DNA of 64,000 nt from Candidatus Sulfopaludibacter sp. SbA3. GTDB lineage: Bacteria; Acidobacteriota; Vicinamibacteria; Vicinamibacterales; UBA2999. The position numbers and the translations under genes were made by a program. Location of the stretch: positions 90,111-154,110 of the forward strand of contig CAMDNQ010000007.1 of assembly GCA_945903265.1 (NCBI GenBank), read 5' to 3'. Of this stretch, positions 41,129 through 49,544 are shown in pieces (within the stretch, counting starts at the first letter, position 1; each line of letters opens with the position of its first letter). The notes beneath the pieces are model-generated. The model was given only the letters and a program-made list of their open reading frames with translations, was not told where the DNA came from and did no database searches.

Positions 41129-42097
41129 TCACACGTGATTGCGCAGCATGAGCTCCTTCGGGTGCGGCGCGAGATAGAGCTGACCTGCCAGGTACGCCAC
41201 GCCGTGCACCCTGACATGGTGCTGCAAGAGCGTCATGGGGACCACGAGCGGTACGAGCCGGCGGCGATAGTCGTCGATGGCCGCGGCGAGTTCCCGTTTC
41301 GATTCCACGTCGAGCTGCCCCTTGAAATACCCGGCCATGTGCTGGAGCACGTTGACATGCCGCCGGGGCGTGGCGATCACGGTCAACGCCGACATGAACA
41401 TCCCCGTGTACCGCTGCTCGAGCTCTGCGCGCGCCGCACCTCCGGCCCGGGCGACGAGACGGCCCAGCTGCCGGTAGGCCTCCGGTGAGTGGGCCATCAG
41501 GATCAGCTTGTGCGCCGTGTGAAAGGCGACGAGGGCACCCATACTCCAGCGGCCGCTGAACAGGCGGCGAAGCCTCGCATAGGCAAACACCCGCTCGACG
41601 AAGTTCTCGCGCAGCCGCGGATCCGCGAGGCGGCCTTCCTCTTCGACGGGAAGCGCCGGAAACCGTCCGATGAGACCCGACGCGAAGACGCCCCGTCCCG
41701 TTTTCTCTGCGACGCCCCGCGTGCCGTACGTCTTCACGCGCGCCATGCCGCAGCTCGGTGAATCCTTCTTGAGCACGTAGCCGCACAACTCCTCGACGTC
41801 GAGCTCGGCGACCCGCCTCCGCGTGTACGTCGCCATCCGGTCGGTGAGGTCCACGGCGGTCCTGACGGTCAGCAGTCGCACGTCGGCGGCGACGCGCACC
41901 AGCCGCATGGATTCCCTCGGCGTGCCGAAGCCGCATTCCACCTCGGGACAGACCGGCACCCACTCCACGAACGCGGCGAAGATCTCCGTCAGGAAGGGGT
42001 CACGCTTATGGCCGCCGTCGAAGCGTACGGGCCTGCCCAGCAGGCACGAGGAAATGCCGATGCGGATTGGAGGAGACGCACGGGAGTCGTCATTCAT
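41129..42097 (-). CDS. TudS (DUF523) - DUF1722 fusion
   Basis: 322 residues. N-terminal DUF523/TudS domain with three conserved Cys in SSCLLGRPVRFDGGHK, CPEVECGFGTPRESM and KKDSPSCGMARVK, able to hold the 4Fe-4S cluster of thiouracil desulfurase. C-terminal DUF1722 (YbgA-like) domain from about residue 195 (RWSMGALVAFHTAHKLILMAHS). DUF1722 genes often lie beside DNA photolyase; none is seen here. It is last in the minus-strand unit starting near 47.6 kb. An upstream extension to 42421 is not supported. Confidence 0.9.
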   Translation of the reverse strand: MNDDSRASPPIRIGISSCLLGRPVRFDGGHKRDPFLTEIFAAFVEWVPVCPEVECGFGTPRESMRLVRVAADVRLLTVRTAVDLTDRMATYTRRRVAELDVEELCGYVLKKDSPSCGMARVKTYGTRGVAEKTGRGVFASGLIGRFPALPVEEEGRLADPRLRENFVERVFAYARLRRLFSGRWSMGALVAFHTAHKLILMAHSPEAYRQLGRLVARAGGAARAELEQRYTGMFMSALTVIATPRRHVNVLQHMAGYFKGQLDVESKRELAAAIDDYRRRLVPLVVPMTLLQHHVRVHGVAYLAGQLYLAPHPKELMLRNHV

Positions 42098-42104
42098 GGG
42101 TCGG

Positions 42105-42617
42105 TCAGATCGTACGGCTATCGTAGGCCCAATGCAGGACGGCCTGCCGCTGCCGGCGCCGGCAGTCGAGATCGCCCTTCTCGCAGTTCTTCCGAATCGC
42201 GGCAACATGACGCGCGATCGCCCGCCATCGTCGGATCTGACGCGCGTCATCCGCCGTGCGGCGACCCATGTAGTACCGGCAGTACCATTGAAACCATCCG
42301 CGTGGATCCTGCCGGTGGATCCAGCCGTTCCGCCGCCAGGCGGCCAGGGATTGAGACGCGTTGACTCCGACGCAATTGAGTCGTCCGTCGTGGCGCTCGG
42401 CGCACAATTTCGCGTTGGCAAACCAGCTCGCGGGGAACTCTGCGCAACAGTCGGTCATGTACTTGCCGCCGAAGACGCCCAGGCGCAGCATCTGCCGGGG
42501 CGTCAGATCGGGCCGGAACCCAGGCGCGAACGCACGGCCGGCGGCCTCGGTGCGGTAGTAGACGTAGCCGTGCTGCATGAGGTCGTCGACGACCACCTGG
42601 CGCGCTAGAAACGCCAC
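42105..42617 (-). CDS. Conserved 170-residue protein (YYRTE...WYCRYYMGRR type)
   Basis: 170 residues. I recognise it only as a conserved bacterial protein with blocks APGFRPDLTPRQMLRLGVFGGKYM and DPRGWFQWYCRYYMGRRTADD; it tends to lie near photolyase/YbgA genes, from memory. It is rich in Arg, Trp and Tyr, with no membrane helix. Start GTG 42617 overlaps the end of the TonB-receptor frame by 13 bases. It precedes the TudS-DUF1722 gene by 7 bases. Confidence 0.78.
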   Translation of the reverse strand: MAFLARQVVVDDLMQHGYVYYRTEAAGRAFAPGFRPDLTPRQMLRLGVFGGKYMTDCCAEFPASWFANAKLCAERHDGRLNCVGVNASQSLAAWRRNGWIHRQDPRGWFQWYCRYYMGRRTADDARQIRRWRAIARHVAAIRKNCEKGDLDCRRRQRQAVLHWAYDSRTI

Positions 42618-44989
42618 TCGAGGCCAACCAACGGGAAGACACCAAGCTGCTCGCTGGCATCGGGTGCATTGGTGCGGCGATTCCAGGTGTAGCCGCTGAC
42701 ATTACGGCGCCCCGTCAGGTTCTGAACCCCGGCGAAAAGGATCGCGGGCTTGCCGGCAATCGTCGCGTTCCTGTCGATACGCGCGTCGATGCGAACGTAA
42801 ACGGGCCCGCGCACCGCGTTGACGTTGGAGAGGTCGTAGACGCCGCGCCGCTGTCGCGTCGACTCGGGAACGTCGAATGGCGTATACGGCCGCCCCGACC
42901 GCGAAGCAACTCTCACGGACGACTCCCATTTCCTGGACCAGCGTCGTCCGCCTGTCAGGTTCAGCACCAGCGGGTAGTCGAACGAGCCGGGCCGAAGCAC
43001 GCCATCGCGCCCCGCATGCCGGGCCTGGGACAGCGACAGAACGAGTTGCCCGTACCACGGCCCGCCACCTTTCCTGGCCAGCTGGACCTCGATCCCCAGA
43101 CTCCGGCCGGTGCCCCCGCTCGTCAGCGGGAACAGGACTTCCTGGACGTTGAACGTGTCGCCCAGATTTGCGAGCGACACGGAGGGGTACTCGGCGGCCA
43201 CCGGATAGTCGCGATAGTCCTTGCGATAGGCTTCGACGCCCAGCGACCAGCCGTCGGGCACCACGTACGCGATGCCCCCGACGTAGTGATGTGCGCGGAA
43301 CGGCTTCAGCGCCCGGTTCTCCGGGAAGACGACAAGAAACTGAAATGCCGGCTGCTGATAGTAGATTCCCGCACTCGCCTGTAGCGACAGCCGGGCCGTC
43401 AGCGCGAGGGTGGCGGCGACCCGTGGGCTGAACCGCGACGCGTCGATGTACTGATACCGATCGAACCGTCCGCCGGCGGTGACCGCGAGGGCCGGGGTGA
43501 GGTCGTGCGTGAACTGTCCGTAGGCGCCGGGCTGCCAGGCCGTCAGGCGCTCGGACACGCGAAAGGCGTTCATGCCCGGCTCGCGGGAGTACGGACTGTC
43601 GTACCCGAGCGGCGCAGCGCTGTTGTACCTCACGCGAAACTGCTTCACGCTGGCGCCCAGCTGGACCTTGGTCCGTGAAGACCGCGTCAACGTGGCGTCG
43701 TACTTGACGGTGGTCTCCGACTCTCTGGAGTCGTCGTCGTAGATTTCCGGGCTGGAGGCAATGATCTGATCGGCGCTGATCCCTGGCGCCGGCAAGCCGT
43801 TCCTCACGAGATCCTTGACAGTGGATCCCACGGCCGCGGTGGAGTTGGTGACGCCGAGCAAGCCGACACCCCGCGTTCCATAGAGGTGCTGCCAGTTGAC
43901 GCCCGTCGCACTGCGCCATCCGCGATACCGGATGTCGAAGTTGAAGACCTCCTGGTCGTTCGGCGTCGAGTCTGTCAGGCCGAGCCGAATCCGATCCGCG
44001 CCGCTGACGTTCACCACCCAGATGCGATCGGTGGGATTGAGGTCATACACCGCCTTGGCGTTCAGCGTGTACAGCACCGGCACGCCGCCGATGCCCGCAT
44101 CGGCGGTGAACACATCCAGGAAGCTTCGACGCGCGGCAACGACCCAGGAGCCTCGGCCCTTCGACAATGGTCCTTCCACCGAGCCCCCCGCGCCCGCGAA
44201 CCCGAGCGTCGCGCGCGCCTGGACCTTCTCGCGGCTGCCTTCGCGTTGAGTGATCTGCAGGACGCTCGACGTTCGATTGCTGTACGACGCAGGATACCCG
44301 CCGGTCAGGAACGTCACGTCGCGAATCATCGACGGTTCCAGCATGCTGACCGTGCCGCCCGCCGAGGCGAAGCTGGCGAACGTATTGATATTCGGCACCT
44401 CGACATTGTCGACGACGAACAGGTTCTCGAGCGGGCTGCCGCCGCGGACGATGATGTCGTTGCGAAAGTCGTCGGAGCCTGGAACGACACCAGGCAGGGT
44501 CTGCACAAAGCGTGAGACGTCCTGCAGTGATCCGGCTGAGCGGAACACTTCCTCCGCAGTGACGAGATAGGCGGATGTCTTCACCTCGTCCGGCAGGACC
44601 ACGTTCGGCGCGGTCACCGTGATCGTGGTCTCGAGGCGCGAGGTTGCCGGCAGCGTGACCTCGACGCGCTGGTCCACACCCGCGCGCACGGCGATGCGTC
44701 CGAGTCCCAGCGGAGTCCCGCCCGGCGGAGTCGCTTCGAGTGCGTACTCGCCGGACCGGATGTGCTCCAGCAGGAAAGCGCCTCGTTCGTCGGTCACGGC
44801 ACACTGCGCAGTGCCGGCAAGGCAAAGGGTGACGAATGCGGCCGGGGCGGCTGTGGCGTCCTCCACAATGCCGCTGAGAGAACCGACACCAGTGGTATCC
44901 TGCGCGGCCGCGGGCGGGGCAAACGCCACCGCGCACGCCAGCGCCAGCCACAGCGCGGTGAGCCGGAGGGTTTGCGACACACCCGACAT
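42605..44989 (-). CDS. TonB-dependent receptor, in frame with the upstream SDR gene
   Basis: 794 residues counted from ATG 44989, the start of a clean signal peptide (SQTLRLTALWLALACAVAF then APPAAAQ). The carboxypeptidase-like domain (GSLSGIVEDATAAPAAFVTL), the plug (VSRFVQTLPGVVPGSDDF, NDIIVRGGSPLENLFVVDNV) and a 22-strand barrel ending in EWRF follow. It imports a large substrate across the outer membrane. There is no stop between this signal peptide and the SDR-SRPBCC frame: the whole 42605-46804 is open (1399 codons). No ribosome-binding site is seen just upstream, so how it starts is open. Confidence 0.82.
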   Translation of the reverse strand: MSGVSQTLRLTALWLALACAVAFAPPAAAQDTTGVGSLSGIVEDATAAPAAFVTLCLAGTAQCAVTDERGAFLLEHIRSGEYALEATPPGGTPLGLGRIAVRAGVDQRVEVTLPATSRLETTITVTAPNVVLPDEVKTSAYLVTAEEVFRSAGSLQDVSRFVQTLPGVVPGSDDFRNDIIVRGGSPLENLFVVDNVEVPNINTFASFASAGGTVSMLEPSMIRDVTFLTGGYPASYSNRTSSVLQITQREGSREKVQARATLGFAGAGGSVEGPLSKGRGSWVVAARRSFLDVFTADAGIGGVPVLYTLNAKAVYDLNPTDRIWVVNVSGADRIRLGLTDSTPNDQEVFNFDIRYRGWRSATGVNWQHLYGTRGVGLLGVTNSTAAVGSTVKDLVRNGLPAPGISADQIIASSPEIYDDDSRESETTVKYDATLTRSSRTKVQLGASVKQFRVRYNSAAPLGYDSPYSREPGMNAFRVSERLTAWQPGAYGQFTHDLTPALAVTAGGRFDRYQYIDASRFSPRVAATLALTARLSLQASAGIYYQQPAFQFLVVFPENRALKPFRAHHYVGGIAYVVPDGWSLGVEAYRKDYRDYPVAAEYPSVSLANLGDTFNVQEVLFPLTSGGTGRSLGIEVQLARKGGGPWYGQLVLSLSQARHAGRDGVLRPGSFDYPLVLNLTGGRRWSRKWESSVRVASRSGRPYTPFDVPESTRQRRGVYDLSNVNAVRGPVYVRIDARIDRNATIAGKPAILFAGVQNLTGRRNVSGYTWNRRTNAPDASEQLGVFPLVGLEWRF

Positions 44990-46804
44990 GGCCGCATGGA
45001 CGATGCGATGGCGGCGAGCGAACGCGCGTGCGAGCAGCGGATGGAGCACCCGAACCGCGAGCCGCTGCGTAAGGCGGCCACCGGGCACGGCATACTCGAC
45101 GCGATCCTCGTAGAGACTCTGGCCTGTGCCTATCGGTTCGATCCGGTGCGTGTGACGCCAGAGCTTGAACGGCCCTCGCACCTGCTCGTCACAGAACTGC
45201 CGATCGCGCACGTAGCCGTAGTGGCGCGCTTCCCATCGCAGCGACAGCGGTCGCACCCCCAGAGCGATCGTGAGGACGCCCCCATCCCGCAGGCCGCCGG
45301 TTTGGCGCTCGATGCGCACAAATCTGCGCGACGGAAGGAGGTCCATCACCGCCTGCGGCCGCTCGTGCCAGCGAAACAGATCGGCGGCGCGGCCTGGTAC
45401 GACAGACCGGAACGTGAACACGGCGCGCTCAGAGGTCCCGTCGGCGGCGCCGGCACGCTCGGCGATTCGCTCCAGCAGACCGCCAAAGATCAGGTTGTGG
45501 ATCGGAAGGATCGCATACCAGTACGCGCGTCCCATCACGCCGCGCGGGTCGAACGTCGCCGTCTGCCGAATCATCGATCGCCGCCCGCCATCGAGCGGCG
45601 TGACTTCGAAATCGAGCCAGCCCTTACCCGGCAGCTTGAAATCTGCCGACAATCGCAGGCGGCGATCGGGTTCGAAGGCCTCGACGGTCCATCCGTCAAT
45701 CGGGTCGCCCACGTCGCAGACGTCGCGGTCGCGGCGTCCGCGGTTCATCCCGACGCCCCCGAGGCGCCGGTCCACCCACCCCCGGGCTCTCCAGAGCATG
45801 TCGCCGAAGTACCACCCGGTCTCGCCCCCAATTCGCCGAATCGGAGCGAACGCGTCTGCTGGAGGCACGTCGACGACAACGGAGCGTGTATCTGTCTTCA
45901 GACGCGAGGCGTTCCCGGCGCCGATTGCCTTTGCAATGGCGATGCTGAGGGACATCGGCTCGATTCCAAACGTGTCTCTCGCTGCCGTCGATCGGACGAC
46001 GGTCGAGTTCTTCAAGCCTTCCACCAGCGCACGGCCGACGCGAGCCTGAGCCGGCGTGACAAGTGCGAGCCACAGACCCGACAGGTGCGGGCTCAACACC
46101 GGCACCGGCACCAGCAGCCGCCGCAGGCCGCGAAGCCCGGCGAACCTGCGCATCAGGTCGCCATAGGAGACCACTTCTGGTCCCCCAATCTCGAAGATGC
46201 CGTGGACGGCCTCGGGCAGCTCGAGCGCCGCCTCGAGGAACGCCAGCACATCGTCAATCGCGATTGGCTGCGTGAGCGTCGACACCCAGCGGGGACAGAA
46301 CATGACCGGCAGGCGCTCAACGAGTGCCTGGATCATTTCAAAGGACAGGCTTCCGGCGCCGATGACCACCGACGCCCGGAACTCGATGACGGGAACGCCG
46401 CTCGCGCGAAGAATCTCGCCGGTCTCGGCCCGGCTTTTGAGGTGCGCCGAAAGCGGGGTGGCGTCGTCAGCGAGTCCGCCAAGATACACGATGCGGCGGA
46501 CGCCTGCGCGCCGTGCCGAGCGGGCGAACGTCTCGGCGGCACGCCGATCAGCGTCCGCGAAATCGGGTGTGCGACCCATTGAATGAACCAGGTAATACGC
46601 GCACTCCACGCCGGCCAGCGCGCGGTCGAGTGACGGTTCGTCGAGGCAATCGCCCTGCACGATCTCGGTCGACGCTGCCGTCGCGTTGAGCTGACCCGGC
46701 CGGCGCACCAGGCAACGCACCGCGCGACCGCCCTCTTCGAACCGTCGAAGGAGGCGGCCGCCGATGTATCCCGTAGCGCCGGTAAGCAGAACGGGAGCGT
46801 CCAT
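44990..46804 (-). CDS. SDR - DUF2867 - SRPBCC protein (no stop before the TonB receptor)
   Basis: 605 codons from ATG 46804. An atypical SDR with NAD(P) motif LLTGATGYIGGRLLRRF (1-300), DUF2867 (about 310-465; DVPPADAFAPIRRIGGETGWY, AYWYAILPIHNLIFGGLLERI) and an SRPBCC/cyclase-like domain (about 475-600; DEQVRGPFKLWRHTHRIEPI). SDR-DUF2867 proteins occur in light and singlet-oxygen stress clusters. No stop codon separates the third domain from the following signal peptide. Either a true fusion, an internal start, or a small indel. It starts 5 bases after fasciclin's stop. Confidence 0.8.
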
Positions 46805-46809
46805 CCGAC

Positions 46810-47301
46810 CTACTTGTCCTTCGGCAGGATGACCGCGTCGATCACGTGGATGACGCCGTTGCTGGCGGCGATGTCGGTCTTCACGACACGGGCGGCATCA
46901 GCCGTGACCGAGCCGTTGTTTGCGGCAATCGTGATCGTGTCGCCGCTCACCGCCTTGGCGGAGCGGAGTTTCATCACGTCTGCGGCCATTACGCGTCCGG
47001 CGATCACGTGATACGTGAGGATGCGCTGGAGCTGGGCCTTGTTCTCCGGCTTGAGCAGCGATTCCAGCGTGCCGGCCGGCAGCTTCGCGAACGCCTCGTC
47101 GGTCGGCGCAAGCACGGTGAACGGGCCTGCGCCTTTGAGCGTGGCGACAAGGTCCGCGGCGGCGAGCGCCTTCGCGAGCGTCTTGAACGATCCGGCCGCG
47201 ACGGCGGTGTCCACGATGTCCCTGGTCTGTGCGCTCGTCTTCGACGCGACGGCGGTGATCATGACGGTCACGAGAGTTGCGATTGCGAGTGTGTTGAGCA
47301 T
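46810..47301 (-). CDS. Secreted fasciclin-domain protein
   Basis: 163 residues with a signal peptide ([21 protein letters not shown]). One FAS1 domain: [66 protein letters not shown]. Bacterial FAS1 proteins are often stress-induced. ATG 47301 was chosen because it begins the signal peptide; a longer frame adds 17 residues overlapping DUF378. It is second in a minus-strand unit controlled from 47619. Confidence 0.92.
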   Translation of the reverse strand: MLNTLAIATLVTVMITAVASKTSAQTRDIVDTAVAAGSFKTLAKALAAADLVATLKGAGPFTVLAPTDEAFAKLPAGTLESLLKPENKAQLQRILTYHVIAGRVMAADVMKLRSAKAVSGDTITIAANNGSVTADAARVVKTDIAASNGVIHVIDAVILPKDK

Positions 47302-47329
47302 GGGGTCTGTTCCTTTGGAGGAGTAGCGG

Positions 47330-47569
47330 TTAACGGGCGTGCGCCGAGACACGCTGCGGTGCGCGGCTCAGGACGCGATTGAACGACAGCGCCTGGTAGA
47401 GGCCAGCCAGGCCGACCAGGCCGTACACAACGGTTGTCAACGGCGACACCTGGCCGAAACTCATCCCGAACAGTGCGGCGACGAGATCGAAACGGGCGGT
47501 GGCCACCAACCCCCAGTTGAGCGCCCCGACGATGACGAGGACGGCCGCGATGACATCGATCTGCTTCAT
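47330..47569 (-). CDS. DUF378 membrane protein
   Basis: 79 residues. Signature: [20 protein letters not shown] then [15 protein letters not shown]-like helix. DUF378 proteins are small two-helix membrane proteins of unknown role. First gene of the minus-strand unit. The predicted promoter starts about 43 bases upstream. Confidence 0.9.
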   Translation of the reverse strand: MKQIDVIAAVLVIVGALNWGLVATARFDLVAALFGMSFGQVSPLTTVVYGLVGLAGLYQALSFNRVLSRAPQRVSAHAR

Positions 47570-47618
47570 GACTCTCTCCCTGCTGAGCGCCGGGCCGATT
47601 CCCGACGCGCGTGAATTG

Positions 47619-47646
47619 AGTGTAATGCAAATATGTTTGCTTCAAA
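47619..47646 (-). promoter_or_regulatory. Promoter of the DUF378-fasciclin unit
   Basis: On the minus strand TTTGAA (47646-47641) and TACACT (47624-47619) with 16-base spacing. The region is markedly AT-rich against its surroundings. The expected start is near 47612, 43 bases ahead of DUF378. Confidence 0.5.
47627..47640. promoter_or_regulatory. Operator-like palindrome GCAAA-TATG-TTTGC
   Basis: A perfect 5-base inverted repeat that fits entirely within the promoter spacer for DUF378, between XRE-cupin and DUF378 genes. A repressor bound here would block the polymerase. The divergent XRE-cupin protein is the natural candidate. Confidence 0.5.
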
Positions 47647-47732
47647 GTAAAATTCAGCCTTCAGCGAAACGTCGTGTGAGCCACAGGAGAAATCAACGGT
47701 GGAATTTCACTGACAGGAAAAACGGAGGCGTG

Positions 47733-48320
47733 ATGCTCTCGGCGACCTTGAAATCGGGACTGGGTGACTACGACATCGGCGGGAAGATCCGGACGCTCCG
47801 GCTCAAGCGGAAGCTCGGGCTGGTCGAGCTCGGCAAACACACGGGGCTCTCGCCGGCGCTGCTCTCGAAGATCGAGCGCGGTCGGATGTTTCCGACGCTG
47901 CCCACCCTGCTGCGCGTGGCGTTGGTCTTCGGGGTAGGCCTCGAGTTCTTTTTTGGCGGGGCGCGCGAGAAGCCGCTCGTCGCCGTCGTGCGCAGCCGCG
48001 ATCGTGTGCGGCTGCCCGAGCGTCCGCGGGCGGGGGACAGCGCATTCCACTTCGAGTCGCTGGACTATCCGGCGGTCGAGCGCCGTTTCAACGCGTACTA
48101 TGCGGAGTTTCTACCGGCCGAACCCGAGAAGGTGCGCCGGCACGACCATGCCGGCGCGGAATTCATCTACGTGCTTCAAGGACGTCTGAGCGTGCACATC
48201 GGGGAGGACGAGCACGCCCTCGACGAGGGGGATTCTGTCTACTTCGATTCGAGCCTGCCCCACGGGTACCGTCGCAGCGGAGGTCGCAACTGCCGCGCGA
48301 TCGTGATCACGACAGTCTGA
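47733..48320 (+). CDS. XRE-type regulator with cupin domain
   Basis: 195 residues. Helix-turn-helix at about 20-70 (GKIRTLRLKRKLGLVELGKHTGLSPALLSKIERG). The cupin domain has the metal-binding HDHAGAEFIYVLQG and GDSVYFDSSLPHGYRR motifs, including H, H, E and H. Such proteins sense small molecules or metals and repress or activate adjacent genes. GGAGG precedes ATG 47733. Divergent from the DUF378 unit, with an operator-like palindrome between. Confidence 0.93.
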   Translation: MLSATLKSGLGDYDIGGKIRTLRLKRKLGLVELGKHTGLSPALLSKIERGRMFPTLPTLLRVALVFGVGLEFFFGGAREKPLVAVVRSRDRVRLPERPRAGDSAFHFESLDYPAVERRFNAYYAEFLPAEPEKVRRHDHAGAEFIYVLQGRLSVHIGEDEHALDEGDSVYFDSSLPHGYRRSGGRNCRAIVITTV

Positions 48321-48327
48321 CGTCCTC

Positions 48328-48990
48328 TTACTGGCCGCGCACCGGCGGCGTGAACGGCTGGATCACCGCGAACTCGTCCACCTGCAGGTCGACCGCGTTG
48401 TCGACCCGGATGCCGGCGGCACCGGCGACCTTGTCGCCTTCGGTGTAGGAGTTCGTGCCCGGGCGCGTCGGCGTCGCGTGGACGACCGCGCCGTTAATCA
48501 GATACGACACCGCCGTCGGCGCAATCTGAATTTCAAGCATGTTGGTCGACTTGCCGCTCGCATCCGGCTTCCTGATCATGAAGTGCAGCGACTTGTCGAT
48601 CTCGTGAATCTCGTTGCCGAGACGATGGCGCACCTGGAACGCGCCGTCCTGCGCGATCGTGAAGTACACGTAGTCGGGCGTCCCCTCGAGATCCCTCCCG
48701 CCGAACATGAGGCCGTAGTCGGTAATCGTGGCGCTGGGCTTCAGGAGCGTGAAGGTCCCGCGTACCGCGAAGATCCCCTTCACCGTGTTCGCCGGATTCC
48801 AGATGATGGCGCCGGGGCCCCCCGAGACCGAGAAGCCTTTGGCCATGGGAGAAAACTTGATGGTGGAATGGCCTTCGGCAGCTGCGGCGCTCTGGCCGTC
48901 GATCCGTACTTTGAAACCACTCTGGACCTGAACCGCCGTCGGTATGGCGAGCACGGCTGCCACCGCAATGAGCAAGGCACTTCGAAGCAT
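48328..48990 (-). CDS. Secreted protein of LamG/DUF1080-like fold
   Basis: 220 residues with a signal peptide (MLRSALLIAVAAVLAIPTAV). Strand-rich blocks (KGIFAVRGTFTLLKP, DYGLMFGGRDLEGTPDYVYF, NMLEIQIAPTAVSYLINGAVV) suggest a concanavalin-like beta-sandwich as in DUF1080/3-keto-disaccharide hydrolase-like proteins. AGGAGACAG precedes ATG 48990. Catalytic residues not identified. Confidence 0.7.
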   Translation of the reverse strand: MLRSALLIAVAAVLAIPTAVQVQSGFKVRIDGQSAAAAEGHSTIKFSPMAKGFSVSGGPGAIIWNPANTVKGIFAVRGTFTLLKPSATITDYGLMFGGRDLEGTPDYVYFTIAQDGAFQVRHRLGNEIHEIDKSLHFMIRKPDASGKSTNMLEIQIAPTAVSYLINGAVVHATPTRPGTNSYTEGDKVAGAAGIRVDNAVDLQVDEFAVIQPFTPPVRGQ

Positions 48991-49064
48991 GACTGTCTCC
49001 TTCGTTGCTGCTTCTTTGACGCGCGAGTGGCGCATATGATATCCCTTCGGCGCCCCGGAACAGC

Positions 49065-49544
49065 GTGTCAATAGAAACCCCGCCTGCAGACGCACCCCGT
49101 CGCCGTTTCCTGGCCACGATCACCACCGGCATTCTCAGCATCATCGGCGGCATCCTTGGCGTCATCGGCGGCGGCGCCGTCCTGTCGTCGACGGGCGGCA
49201 GGCAGGAAGACTGGCTGGCCGCCTCGGCACTGCACGACCTCCCCGATAACGAACCGACCGCGGTCACGCTCAGCGTGATGCGGGTCGACGGCTACCGCGA
49301 GGCGCTCGTACGGCGAACGATTTTCCTCGTGAAAACAGGTGAATCGGAGGTTGCGGCGTTCGATGCGACCTGCACGCACCTTGGATGCCTCGTCGGCTGG
49401 GATCCGCAGGGCCAGGTCTTCAAGTGCCCCTGCCACGGCGGCATCTTCGACCGGTCGGGCGCCGTCATGGAAGGACCTCCCCCGGAAGGATTGATGAAAA
49501 TCGCCACGCGGGTGGACGGTAATCGCGTGATGGTCCAGGCCTAG
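49065..49544 (+). CDS. Rieske iron-sulfur protein of a bc-type complex
   Basis: 159 residues. An N-terminal membrane anchor (RRRFLATITTGILSIIGGILGVIGGG), with a twin-Arg-like RRR, is followed by the Rieske fold. The 2Fe-2S ligands are CTHLGC and CPCHGG. It transfers electrons from quinol at the Qo site. The start is GTG at 49065. It shares one base with the cytochrome b gene (TAGTG). Confidence 0.95.
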   Translation: MSIETPPADAPRRRFLATITTGILSIIGGILGVIGGGAVLSSTGGRQEDWLAASALHDLPDNEPTAVTLSVMRVDGYREALVRRTIFLVKTGESEVAAFDATCTHLGCLVGWDPQGQVFKCPCHGGIFDRSGAVMEGPPPEGLMKIATRVDGNRVMVQA

